A DNA stretch of 64,000 nucleotides, taken from Terriglobus sp. RCC_193 (GTDB lineage: Bacteria > Acidobacteriota > Terriglobia > Terriglobales > Acidobacteriaceae). The notes beneath the pieces were generated by a model. The model did no database searches. It was not told where the DNA came from and saw only the letters and a list, made by a program, of their open reading frames with translations. The translations under genes and the position numbers were made by a program. Below, in pieces: positions 35,709 to 44,233 of this stretch (position 1 is its first letter; each line of letters starts with the position of its first letter). The stretch covers positions 1,860,001-1,924,000 of the forward strand of contig NZ_JBFUPK010000001.1 in assembly GCF_041355105.1 (NCBI RefSeq), in the 5' to 3' direction.

Positions 35709-36899
35709 TTACTGCACGGGATGGCCGCTGAGCGATGCGGGATGTCGCTGCAGCGGCCCGACGATGGGACGCGCGTACTGCAGGAATGCATCGTTGACCG
35801 CGAGGCCATCGTGACGCAGCCACTCCTGCGGTATGGCTCGGCGTGGGCCTGCGGCTTCTGTGAGTGGGAGCAATTCAAAAGCGGGATTACTGCCGATGGC
35901 GCGCAGAGACACCATGAATCCGCTGGTGCCTGCGGCCAGAGCGCGAACACATTCGCGACCTGTGAGTTCCGCATCGGCACGATCCTGCGCGGAGACATAC
36001 GGCGAGGCAGACCGAGCGATGAGGCCGGGCTTTTCACTGCGGCAGCGAAGGCCGAGATGCTCTGCCACCAGACCTGACAGGTGTTGGGCGACTCCGCCGA
36101 TCAGTGGGCGCATCGGTATCTTGCCGCCGGAGGATGGCACTTGTTCAAAGACCGGTGTGCCGTCCGCATACGATGTTCCCTCGGAGACGACGGCAACGGC
36201 CCAGCCGATGCGCTTCACTGTTGCATCGATGCGTTGCAGGAAGTTGTCCAGCACGAAGGGGATTTCCGGGATGCAGACGACGTGTGGCGCTTCGTCAGGA
36301 TGTTGTTTGGCAAGCATGGACGCAGCGGCCAGCCAGCCCACATCGCGACCCAGCGTTTCCATGATGGAGACAGGCTGCGGCAGGGATTGCAGGTCCATGG
36401 AAAGGTCCAGCAGCGACTGAGCTACATAACGCGCGGCGCTGCCAAAGCCCGGGCAACGATCCGTTGCACGGATGTCATTGTCTATGGTTTTTGGCGCGCC
36501 CATCACCTGCAGAGAGAAGCCGCGTGAGGCGCAGAACTCAAGGAAGCGATGCGCGCCGCCCATGGTGCCGTTGCCGCCGAGAAAGATCATGCGGCTAATG
36601 CCATGCGATTGCAGCACGTGGATGCAGTGGTCGAGATCTTCCTCGGTTGGTTTGAAGCGCGATGTGCCGAGTGCTGCGCCGGGGCTGAGACGGATGCCTT
36701 CCAATGCATCGGGTGTAAGAGAAGTGAGGCTGATCACATCGCCGGAGGACAGCCCTTTCATGCCGAAGCGTGCGCCGTAGATGCTGCTGAAGCGAAGCTG
36801 CTGCGCTTCGCGCACAATGCCTGCAAGGCTGGCGTTGAATACGGCAGTGGGGCCGCCGCCCTGCACGATCATCAGGCCATCGGAATGCATGGCTTCCAT
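35709..36899 (-). CDS. 6-phosphofructokinase family (PfkA-type) enzyme
   Basis: This 396-aa protein has the PFK fold signatures VQGGGPTAVFNASLAG (residues 12-27), FLGGNGT (106-112), PKTIDNDI (136-143, catalytic Asp pair) and METLGRDVGWLAAAS. The Lys in PKTIDND is typical of pyrophosphate-type enzymes, while the Gly after GGN resembles ATP-type. Position 110 is Asn where E. coli PfkA has metal-binding Asp103. The phosphoryl donor is therefore ambiguous. It could phosphorylate tagatose- or fructose-6-phosphate produced by the neighbouring SIS enzyme. Confidence 0.85.
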   Translation of the reverse strand: MEAMHSDGLMIVQGGGPTAVFNASLAGIVREAQQLRFSSIYGARFGMKGLSSGDVISLTSLTPDALEGIRLSPGAALGTSRFKPTEEDLDHCIHVLQSHGISRMIFLGGNGTMGGAHRFLEFCASRGFSLQVMGAPKTIDNDIRATDRCPGFGSAARYVAQSLLDLSMDLQSLPQPVSIMETLGRDVGWLAAASMLAKQHPDEAPHVVCIPEIPFVLDNFLQRIDATVKRIGWAVAVVSEGTSYADGTPVFEQVPSSGGKIPMRPLIGGVAQHLSGLVAEHLGLRCRSEKPGLIARSASPYVSAQDRADAELTGRECVRALAAGTSGFMVSLRAIGSNPAFELLPLTEAAGPRRAIPQEWLRHDGLAVNDAFLQYARPIVGPLQRHPASLSGHPVQ

Positions 36900-36999
36900 G
36901 CTACGACGCGGAATGCGAAGCGAACAGGGCTACACATGGAAACGCGGACTCGATGTATCTACTTATCACGATAGAAGTGGACTCGATCTGACTCACCTC

Positions 37000-37053
37000 A
37001 GCGGCTAAAGCCGCTTATCAAAGCACCTTTATCGGCACGGCTGAAGCCGTGCC
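37000..37053. repeat. Two adjacent intergenic hairpins
   Basis: AGCGGCT-AA-AGCCGCT lies at 37000-37015 and GGCACGGC-TGAA-GCCGTGCC at 37034-37053. The second is identical to 17521-17540. They lie in the 221-nt gap between the PFK and rfbG genes. Confidence 0.8.
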
Positions 37054-37120
37054 CTTACGAGTCGTACATCACAGCCAGGGCTTCAGAAAGCGCTGATGCG
37101 CATCTTCCGTCGGCCACGGC

Positions 37121-38209
37121 TTACGATTCGTTCACGGCGAGAGCTTCATACGCTTCGATCTGCTGCAGCGTGTAGCGCTGCATGTCTTCGCCGGATGCGT
37201 GGGCACGGAACCAATCCAGCGTCCAGTCCAGAGCATCGGCAAGATGCAGACGCGGACGCCAACCGAGTTCGGCGCGCGCGCGGCTGGAATCGAGTTTGAG
37301 ATAACCGGCTTCGTGCACGCCAGCGTCTTTGTCCAACACCCACGTTGCTCCGGTGGACCAAGTCTTTGCGAGATGATCGGCGATCCATGACACCGGACGC
37401 GCGTCGTCGTCGCTGGGGCCGAAGTTATACGCGGTGGCGTAGCGCGTGGCGTCTGATTGCAGAAGATGTTCGGCTAGGCGGATGTATCCGGCCAGTGGTT
37501 CCATCACATGTTGCCACGGGCGAATGGCATGGGGACGGCGGATGAGAACGGGCTCGCCTTTGAGAAAACCTCGAACTAAATCGGGGATCAAACGATCGTC
37601 GGACCAGTCTCCGCCACCAATCACATTCCCTGCACGTGCGGTTGCGATTGCGACATGATGTTCATTCCATTTTTCAACTGGAAAGTACGACTGGCGATAA
37701 GCGGCAGACACGAGTTCTGCGCATGCCTTGGAACTGGAGTAGGGGTCGTAACCACCGAGCGGGTCGGTTTCGCGATAGCCCCAGAGCCACTCCTTGTTTT
37801 CGTAGCACTTGTCCGTGGTCACGGAGACGACGGCGCGTACGGAAGGCGTGCGGCGCACGGAATCCAATAGACGGGCGGTGCCAATCACATTGGTTTCATA
37901 GGTGCCAATGGGATCAATGTACGAAGCCCGCACCAGCGGCTGTGCCGCGAGATGGAAGACGACTTCTGGCTGAAATTCCGTGATGGCTTTTTCGAGTTGT
38001 GCGCCGTTGCGAAGGTCGCCGCGCACGTCTTCTACTCGTGAAGGAATGCGCGCCGCTTCCATCAGGCTGGGATTCGTCCAGGGATCAAGCGCATAACCGC
38101 GCACCTCTGCACCAAGCGATGTGAGCCAGAGCACAAGCCATCCGCCCTTGAATCCGGTGTGGCCGGTTAAGAAAACGCGGCGTCCTGCCCATTTGCTGCT
38201 TGCTGTCAC
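37121..38209 (-). CDS. rfbG: CDP-glucose 4,6-dehydratase
   Basis: The start is placed at GTG 38207-38209 because the 362-aa protein then has the family's length (about 357-365) and begins just before FLTGHTGFKGGWLV, the NAD-binding motif. AGGGA lies upstream. The SDR Tyr-x3-Lys is in YDPYSSSKACAE, and TDKCYENKEWLWGYRE is typical of RfbG. It converts CDP-glucose to CDP-4-keto-6-deoxyglucose. It follows rfbF by 28 nt, and the two steps are consecutive. Confidence 0.94.
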   Translation of the reverse strand: MTASSKWAGRRVFLTGHTGFKGGWLVLWLTSLGAEVRGYALDPWTNPSLMEAARIPSRVEDVRGDLRNGAQLEKAITEFQPEVVFHLAAQPLVRASYIDPIGTYETNVIGTARLLDSVRRTPSVRAVVSVTTDKCYENKEWLWGYRETDPLGGYDPYSSSKACAELVSAAYRQSYFPVEKWNEHHVAIATARAGNVIGGGDWSDDRLIPDLVRGFLKGEPVLIRRPHAIRPWQHVMEPLAGYIRLAEHLLQSDATRYATAYNFGPSDDDARPVSWIADHLAKTWSTGATWVLDKDAGVHEAGYLKLDSSRARAELGWRPRLHLADALDWTLDWFRAHASGEDMQRYTLQQIEAYEALAVNES

Positions 38210-38237
38210 AGATTCCCTTTCGCGTTCGGGGGCTTGC

Positions 38238-39008
38238 TTACCAGGTCTTCCAGGGAGCCTTGCCTGATTGCCAGAGCTCTTCCAGATGCTGCTTGTCGCG
38301 CAGCGTATCCACGGCGTACCAGAAACCGTGATGCTGGTAGGTGTGCAGGTCGCCCTGTGAGACGAGCGTTTCAATCGGCTCGCGTTCAAACATCTGCGCG
38401 TCGTCGGTCACGGTATCCAGCGCGGATGGTTCCAGCACGAAGAAGCCGCCGTTGATCCACCCACCTTCGCCCGAAGGCTTTTCATGGAAGCCGGTGACCT
38501 GCGTTCCGTTCAACTGAAGTGCGCCGAACCGCGCCACGGGCTGCACGCTGGTGAGCGTTGCCAATTTGCCATGTTGCCGGTGAAACACTATCTCAGCCGT
38601 GATGTCGACGTTGGAGACACCGTCGCCGTAGGTCATGCAGAACGGCTCATCGGGGTTCAGGTATTTGCGGATGCGTTTCAGGCGGCCGCCGGTGCCGGTG
38701 TCGTCGCCGGTATCGACCAGCGTGACCGTCCAGGGTTCTGCGACGGAGGCGTGGACCGTCGTCTTGTTCTGCGGCAGGTCGAAGGTGACATCAGAGGTAT
38801 GCAGGTAGTAGTTGGCGAAGTACTCCTTGATGACGTAACCCTTGTAGCCACAGCAGATGATGAAGTCGTGGATGCCGTGCTGCGAATACATCTTCATGAT
38901 GTGCCAGAGGATGGGGCGACCGCCGATCTCCACCATGGGCTTGGGCCGCACGGAAGTTTCCTCTGCGAGACGGGTGCCTAATCCACCCGCAAGAATGACT
39001 GCCTTCAT
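38238..39008 (-). CDS. rfbF: Glucose-1-phosphate cytidylyltransferase
   Basis: This 256-aa nucleotidyltransferase starts MKAVILAGGLGTRLAEETS, with the CTP-binding motif. RPKPMVEIGGRPILWHIMK, YGDGVSNVDI (metal Asp) and WINGGFFVLEP match RfbF along its length. It makes CDP-glucose, the substrate of the rfbG product encoded downstream. The pair feeds CDP-dideoxyhexose or other deoxysugar synthesis for surface polysaccharide; no later-step gene follows. Confidence 0.95.
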   Translation of the reverse strand: MKAVILAGGLGTRLAEETSVRPKPMVEIGGRPILWHIMKMYSQHGIHDFIICCGYKGYVIKEYFANYYLHTSDVTFDLPQNKTTVHASVAEPWTVTLVDTGDDTGTGGRLKRIRKYLNPDEPFCMTYGDGVSNVDITAEIVFHRQHGKLATLTSVQPVARFGALQLNGTQVTGFHEKPSGEGGWINGGFFVLEPSALDTVTDDAQMFEREPIETLVSQGDLHTYQHHGFWYAVDTLRDKQHLEELWQSGKAPWKTW

Positions 39009-39205
39009 GTGGTCTCGATTCCCTCGAAATCTGATTGTACGCCCGGAGCTTTGCCCCTAAGACCAGGCGGAATCTACACAAACAATCACGGTTAAGCTTT
39101 AGAAGAGGATAGTTTCGCGTTTCCGGCGCATCTTACCTCTGGAATTGGCCCGTGCCTGGGTTTTGCACTTTCGCAGAGAGCCGCAAACAGGTACAAACAC
39201 AGGAG

Positions 39206-40093
39206 ATGAATGCTCCCCGCGGGGAGCTGCAGCACCGCATGAATCGCCGACCGAGCCACCATCCCGAAGAAGACGAGCCGCCCCACGATCACGATGTCAG
39301 TGGGTCGGAGGACGAACTGGGCTCAACAGACATGGAAGAGGCTGCGGAAGAGATAGAAAATTCCCCGGAAGCGCAACAATCTGACCCCGACGGTGTCGGA
39401 GAGGATATGGGTACGCTGGCACTGAATCCGGGGATGCTGGGCGGTGCGATCGTCGATCAGGACGTTCGCGGTAAGGGACTGGCGGCTGATCTGAATGCAG
39501 TGGCCACGGCCGGCAAAGCTGCGGAGACGGGCGATGCGGATGTGATGCTCCGGCTGAAGGCAGGCGAACTGGACTGCTTTGAGTACCTGATGAACAAGTA
39601 TCGCCGCCCGATTGTTCACTTCATGTTCCGCATGGTGCATAACCAAGCGGTGGCGGAGGAGATGGCACAGGAGGTGTTTCTGCGGGTGTATCGTGCCCGC
39701 GAGACCTATCGCGCTGAGGCTCGGTTCACGACGTGGCTGTATCGCATTGCCACGAACCTGGCGGTGAACTACGCCCGCGACACGAAGAACGAGCGGACCG
39801 CTCCGACCATCCATCTGGATGAGCCGGATCCGGAAACCGGCAGCATGCATGACGTGGCGGATGGAACGCCCAACGTGGAAGCCGACCTGCTGCGTGAGGA
39901 ACGGATGAAGGCGATCAAGGCCCATGTGATGGCCTTGCCGGAACGCCAGCGCATGGCCGTGCTGATGCACAAGTACCAGGAGATGGATTACAAGCAGATT
40001 GGCGCCGTACTGAAGTTGAGCGAGTCTGCGACGAAGTCACTGCTGTTTCGCGCCTACCAGACGCTGCGCGAGCGACTTAAAGAGTTTGTGTAA
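39206..40093 (+). CDS. ECF-type sigma-70 family sigma factor with acidic N-terminal extension
   Basis: Several starts are possible. ATG 39206 is used here because AGGAG directly precedes it; ATG 39239 and GTG 39152 are alternatives. About 105 residues of acidic, Pro/His/Glu-rich low-complexity sequence come first. Sigma region 2 follows (FEYLMNKYRRPIVHFMFRMV, then EEMAQEVFLRVYRARETY), and after it sigma-4 (LPERQRMAVLMHKYQEMDYK). This resembles RpoE-group ECF factors. The next two genes encode a membrane protein and a DUF3106 protein. Confidence 0.88.
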   Translation: MNAPRGELQHRMNRRPSHHPEEDEPPHDHDVSGSEDELGSTDMEEAAEEIENSPEAQQSDPDGVGEDMGTLALNPGMLGGAIVDQDVRGKGLAADLNAVATAGKAAETGDADVMLRLKAGELDCFEYLMNKYRRPIVHFMFRMVHNQAVAEEMAQEVFLRVYRARETYRAEARFTTWLYRIATNLAVNYARDTKNERTAPTIHLDEPDPETGSMHDVADGTPNVEADLLREERMKAIKAHVMALPERQRMAVLMHKYQEMDYKQIGAVLKLSESATKSLLFRAYQTLRERLKEFV

Positions 40094-40120
40094 CGTAAGT
40101 AAGATTTGAGGGATATTGCG

Positions 40121-40525
40121 ATGTTTTCTGCCAAGAAAAATTCGGTGAGCGATGAGCAGGCCATGAAGGAGATGATGGCCCTGCTGGACGACTGGAAGGC
40201 TCCGGAGCCGTCGCCGTGGTTTGACGGCAAGATGATGGCGCGGTTCCGAGAGGAGACGCAGCGACCGCCGGAGAGCCTGTTTGCGCGGCTGCGCGATCGC
40301 TGGCTCTTTGGTAACAGCAACTTCATGAAGCCAGTGATGGTGGGGTCGCTTGCCCTGCTGCTGGTGGGCGTAGGCGGCGGATATCTTGAGATGACACACC
40401 TCTCCGCACCCGCATATCCCGCTTCCATTTCAGCGACTGTACAGGATCTGCAAATACTGGATAACAACGATCAGGCGATCCAGGGGATGAGCCAACTGCT
40501 GGATGATGACTCGCCACAGGGATAA
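40121..40525 (+). CDS. Small single-pass membrane protein, candidate anti-sigma partner
   Basis: The start at ATG 40121 has GAGGGA 8 nt upstream. The 134-aa product has a charged cytoplasmic-like N-terminal part (WKAPEPSPWFDGKMMARFRE), one membrane segment around residues 72-90 (VGSLALLLVGVGGGYLEM), and a short acidic tail. It has no zinc-finger HC motif, so it is not a classical zf-HC2 anti-sigma. Position 27 nt after the sigma gene suggests a regulatory partner; this is inference from context. Confidence 0.65.
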   Translation: MFSAKKNSVSDEQAMKEMMALLDDWKAPEPSPWFDGKMMARFREETQRPPESLFARLRDRWLFGNSNFMKPVMVGSLALLLVGVGGGYLEMTHLSAPAYPASISATVQDLQILDNNDQAIQGMSQLLDDDSPQG

Positions 40526-40579
40526 ACCACTATTTTCACTATTCTCTGTATATAGCTGTAATAACGGGTGTTGCAAGAA

Positions 40580-41386
40580 ATGATACCGCTTTACTCCATT
40601 GCTACTTCCAAGCTGCGGCAGACTGCTGTCGCGGCCCTGTTTGTGGCGTTGGGGATGACCTGCGTAGCCCAGGGAAAGCGGGGTCAGGCATCTTCTGGCG
40701 GTGGTGCACCTCATCCACAAAGTTATGGGGGAGGAGCTCCTCATGCGCCGAATTATGGCGGTGGCGGAGTTCCTCATCCACAGAGTTACGGCGGCGGCAA
40801 TGTTCCTCATGCGCCCAATTACGGTGGCGCTCCTCGCTCTCCGAACAATGGCGGCGGCTCGAACGGCATGTACGGTGGACGCCCGGGCGGAATGCCTCAA
40901 CAGGGTGGGCAGCCTGGTCAGGGAGCGACGATTGGACCGCAGCGGCCGCGTGGTGAACATCTGGACCAGTGGATGCAGCAGCACCAGAACATGAGCCCGC
41001 AGCAGCAGCAGCGGGCCCTGCAGAAGGAGCCGGGATTTAACCAGCTTCCTCAGCAGACGCAGCAGAGGATGCAGGAGCGCCTGAACCGGTTGAACAGTAT
41101 GCCGGCACAGCAGCGGGAGAAGGTCATCCAGCGTGGCGAAGCCATCGAACGACTGTCGCCGCAGCAGCGCGTGCAGGTACGTGGCGCCATGGGACAGTTG
41201 GGCGCTCTGCCGGAGGACCGTCGCCGGGCGGTGGCTCGCAGCTTCCGCGAACTGCGCTCGATGCCGCCGGAGCAGCAGAACCAGATGTTGAATTCACCCC
41301 AGTATCGCCAGCAGTTCAGCGATCAGGAGCGTGGCACGCTGGGTAATCTGCTGTCGGTGAGCCCCATGTTGCCGCAGAACCAGTAG
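40580..41386 (+). CDS. DUF3106 domain protein with Gly/Tyr-rich repeats
   Basis: The ATG at 40580 is taken as start; a GTG at 40568 would add four residues. The 268-aa protein has a signal peptide (to about residue 30). Next comes a repeat block ~42-95 made of two ~20-residue units built from PHPQSYGGG and PHAPNYGGG. A Gln/Arg-rich DUF3106 domain (~125-255) follows, with recurring phrases such as LNSMPAQQRE and LRSMPPEQQNQML. The third gene of the sigma-factor cassette, it is probably periplasmic. Function unknown. Confidence 0.75.
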   Translation: MIPLYSIATSKLRQTAVAALFVALGMTCVAQGKRGQASSGGGAPHPQSYGGGAPHAPNYGGGGVPHPQSYGGGNVPHAPNYGGAPRSPNNGGGSNGMYGGRPGGMPQQGGQPGQGATIGPQRPRGEHLDQWMQQHQNMSPQQQQRALQKEPGFNQLPQQTQQRMQERLNRLNSMPAQQREKVIQRGEAIERLSPQQRVQVRGAMGQLGALPEDRRRAVARSFRELRSMPPEQQNQMLNSPQYRQQFSDQERGTLGNLLSVSPMLPQNQ

Positions 41387-41635
41387 GGTCTGCCAGCGGT
41401 TGACCATGACGCTTTTTGACAGGTAGAATGGGAAACGTGACAATTCCTGTCCAGACCTGTTGTTGCTGCCGCTGTTCGTAGCCGAGCGCGCCGGGTCACC
41501 CTTTCCCTTCTTTCATTTCTCTGCGCCGACGCTACGCCCCGCACATGCGGAGTATGCGCGCTGGTCGCTCATTCCCTCCGTTGCATCGGGACACGCTTCT
41601 CGCGCATCCACACGCTTCTGGAGAGCACGACAACC

Positions 41636-42928
41636 ATGACCACCAAGACATTCACGACCGCCCTGATCGCCGTAGCCCTCACGGCCTCCATTGCCACGGC
41701 GCAGCGTCCTGCACGACACTGGGCCGGTACCGCCGTAGTAACCAATAACGGCGACGACATTACGACGAAGATCCCGGTGGAACTGGACCTGTCCGCGCCT
41801 GCGAAAAATGGCTCGATCACCGGCACGTTTCTGAATGGCGACCTGCGCTCGCCTTCCAGCCGGGGCACCCTTACCGGATCGCACCTGAAGCTGCAGTTCC
41901 ACTCCTTTGCACGCACGCTGGAGGGAGATATTCATGGCGACACGTTTACCGGTACGTTTGGCGGCGCACGCATCAAGAAGCCCTATGCTGTGACCCTGCA
42001 TCGTGATGCGAACGGAAGGCCCGCGACGGTGTTTGCCGCAGCGTCGAAGGCCACTGGATCGCGCAAGGGTGCTGCCATTAATGGCACATGGGAGATTGCG
42101 CTGCCCAACAAGAGCGAAAAGGGCGAAGATGCATGGACGATGACCGTGGCGCCTTTCCGCGGCGATGGCGAGATCCGCGTGGTGATCCAGCGTATTGACG
42201 GCGATAGTGGCGCGCTGTTCGGCCGGTTTGATGAGGCCGCGGGTGAATACCACGTGAGCCGTTTTGGCGATTTTGGCGCTACGGGTTACACCATTCGTCC
42301 AAATGCGGATGGCACGCTGCAGGTGACGAATCAGCGTGATCCGAAAGAGAACAACGTAGCTCGTCGACCGGAGGACGCACGCAAGGAAAAGCTGGCGCCT
42401 CCAACGGAAGCGACGGAACAGACCACGCTGGTGAACCCCGCGGAGCCGCTGCGTTTTCAGGGACCGAATCTGACCGGGCAAACCATCAGCAGCACCGATG
42501 CGGAGTTCAAGGGCAAGGTGGTGATCGTGGCCATTGGCGGTAGCTGGTGCCCGAACTGCCACGACGAAGCGCCCATGCTGGTGGAGTTGTACAACAAGTA
42601 CCACCAGCGCGGATTGGAAGTTGTGGAACTTTCGTTTGAAGAAGGCGACCAACTGAAGAACCCGGAACGGCTGCGCGCGTTCGTGACTAAGTACAAGATT
42701 CCCTACACGGTGCTGCTGATGGGCACGCCGGATGATCTGAACGACAGACTGCCGCAGGGTAAAAATCTGAACGCGTGGCCGACATCGTTCTTCATTGGCC
42801 GCGATGGCCTGGTGAAACAGATTCATGCCGGATTCAGCGGACCCGCGACGGGACAGGCCTATGTCGATCTGCGCAAAGAAACGTTTGCGCTGGTGGAGAA
42901 GCTGCTGGCAGAGCCTGCGGCCCGCTGA
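41636..42928 (+). CDS. Secreted TlpA-like thioredoxin-domain protein
   Basis: This 430-aa protein has a signal peptide (ALIAVALTASIATAQ). Residues ~25-250 form a beta-rich N-terminal region of unknown function (repeated GTWEI/GTF-type phrases). A thioredoxin-fold domain from about 275 carries the redox motif WCPNC in GGSWCPNCHDEAPML and the cis-Pro loop NAWPTSFF. It resembles TlpA/ResA-type thiol oxidoreductases of the periplasm. It stands alone, with 249 nt upstream that hold no other gene. Confidence 0.88.
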   Translation: MTTKTFTTALIAVALTASIATAQRPARHWAGTAVVTNNGDDITTKIPVELDLSAPAKNGSITGTFLNGDLRSPSSRGTLTGSHLKLQFHSFARTLEGDIHGDTFTGTFGGARIKKPYAVTLHRDANGRPATVFAAASKATGSRKGAAINGTWEIALPNKSEKGEDAWTMTVAPFRGDGEIRVVIQRIDGDSGALFGRFDEAAGEYHVSRFGDFGATGYTIRPNADGTLQVTNQRDPKENNVARRPEDARKEKLAPPTEATEQTTLVNPAEPLRFQGPNLTGQTISSTDAEFKGKVVIVAIGGSWCPNCHDEAPMLVELYNKYHQRGLEVVELSFEEGDQLKNPERLRAFVTKYKIPYTVLLMGTPDDLNDRLPQGKNLNAWPTSFFIGRDGLVKQIHAGFSGPATGQAYVDLRKETFALVEKLLAEPAAR

Positions 42929-42929
42929 T

Positions 42930-43475
42930 TCAGTCGATCAGGTCTTCCAGAGAAACCGCATTTGCGAACGAGCCGTTGCGCCACAGCAGCGGCTCGTCAG
43001 CGTTTGGGGAGAAGCGGATGTCCTCCACGGCGCCGATGAAGACGGTGTGGGTGCCGTAGTCCACGGAAGCTTCTGATTTGCAGAAGAGGGTGACCACGGC
43101 GTCGGCCAGGTAGGGCACGCAGGTGTGGTGCGTCTCCCATTCGCCGAGGCTGAAGCGCTCCTCACCCTGAAGCTGGCCGCTGAAGGGCAGCACCAGACTG
43201 GTATGGGTGTTGGAGAGCAGGTTGACGCTGAAGCGACCGCTGCGCTGGATGGCCTGCCAGACGCCCGCCTCACGATTGACACCGACGGCGAGTGATGGCG
43301 GGTTGGCAGCGACGCTCATGACGGCGGTTGCCACCATGCCTGCGCGGCTCTCGTGGTCACCCGCAGCCACAATGGTGACAGTGGCCACCAGACGGCGCAT
43401 TGCCTGCCGAAAGCCTTCGATCAGCTCTGGGGATGCGGGGAGGTCGGAGCTTCGGTTTGCGTCAATCTCAGTCAT
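42930..43475 (-). CDS. Flavin reductase family protein
   Basis: This 181-aa protein has the FMN-binding split-barrel pattern: FRQAMRRLVATVTIVAAGD, AGMVATAVMSVAANPPSLAV, FSVNLLS, and DYGTHTVFIGAVEDIR near the end. Such proteins reduce FMN/FAD with NAD(P)H for partner monooxygenases, but none is adjacent. It is divergent from a MarR regulator with a 133-nt gap, so MarR control is likely. Confidence 0.9.
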   Translation of the reverse strand: MTEIDANRSSDLPASPELIEGFRQAMRRLVATVTIVAAGDHESRAGMVATAVMSVAANPPSLAVGVNREAGVWQAIQRSGRFSVNLLSNTHTSLVLPFSGQLQGEERFSLGEWETHHTCVPYLADAVVTLFCKSEASVDYGTHTVFIGAVEDIRFSPNADEPLLWRNGSFANAVSLEDLID

Positions 43476-43608
43476 TTCAAAGGGTGGGAACCGGCAATTG
43501 CACGTATTTACCGCCTAACGATTGCCATTGTAACGAGAAGCGATGTAGTGTGTTGTGGGTTCGAGTGTAGTTCCCTTTTCCTCGAACCTGTAGGGAGTTT
43601 TGCAGCAC

Positions 43609-44073
43609 ATGCGTAACATCACGCCTTCGGTACAAAAGACGGTCAAACTGGCCGCCGAACTTCGCCCCTCCATTCTTCGCCTTAGCCGTCATCTTCGCCG
43701 GGAGGCTCTCCGCGGTGGAAGCTCCTCCGTGGATATGCAACTGCTGGGCACACTTCGAGAAGAACCCGGCCTGGGTGTATCAGAACTGGCAGACATGGAG
43801 CAGATGAGCCGTCCGGCCATGAGCGCCCATATCAAGCGACTGATGCAGTTGGGTTATGTTCAGCGGGAAATAGCAAAGGGAGAGGTGGACCGCCGCCGTG
43901 TGGGGCTTTCCATCACCCGAACCGGAACACAATATCTTCGCGCGGTGAGTGAACGCCGCGCAGACTGGTTGGCAGAACGCCTCTCTGAACTGGGGGCTGA
44001 GGAACGCAGCGCGCTGGATCGGGCCACAAAGTCGCTGCGGCTGATCCTGGAATCCGCGGGCGAACCCGTTTAA
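43609..44073 (+). CDS. MarR family transcriptional regulator
   Basis: The 154-aa protein starts at ATG 43609, with GGGAG upstream at a slightly long distance; an in-frame TTG three codons earlier is less likely. The winged HTH carries LGVSELADMEQMSRPAMSAH, then LGYVQREIAKGEVDRRRVGL, the wing with conserved Asp-Arg-Arg. It is divergent from the flavin reductase gene, a pairing common for redox- or phenolic-responsive MarR proteins. Confidence 0.9.
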   Translation: MRNITPSVQKTVKLAAELRPSILRLSRHLRREALRGGSSSVDMQLLGTLREEPGLGVSELADMEQMSRPAMSAHIKRLMQLGYVQREIAKGEVDRRRVGLSITRTGTQYLRAVSERRADWLAERLSELGAEERSALDRATKSLRLILESAGEPV

Positions 44074-44233
44074 GAAGTACCTGCCGCCGCCGAGGATGCA
44101 CTTTGCATTCTTGCAGCAAAACTGCATCCCGGCGCAGCGGCATGGCAAGGCCCCTGGTTTCCCCCCTCGTAGCGAATTTCTCTGAATTTCGTACCGCACT
44201 TTCCTCAGCCCCTGAAAGATCGCACAAGGCCCG

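Noticed and set aside
41513-42826. 437-aa reverse frame opposite the thioredoxin-domain gene
   Set aside because: Composition is shadow-like; the forward gene has a signal peptide and CXXC motif.
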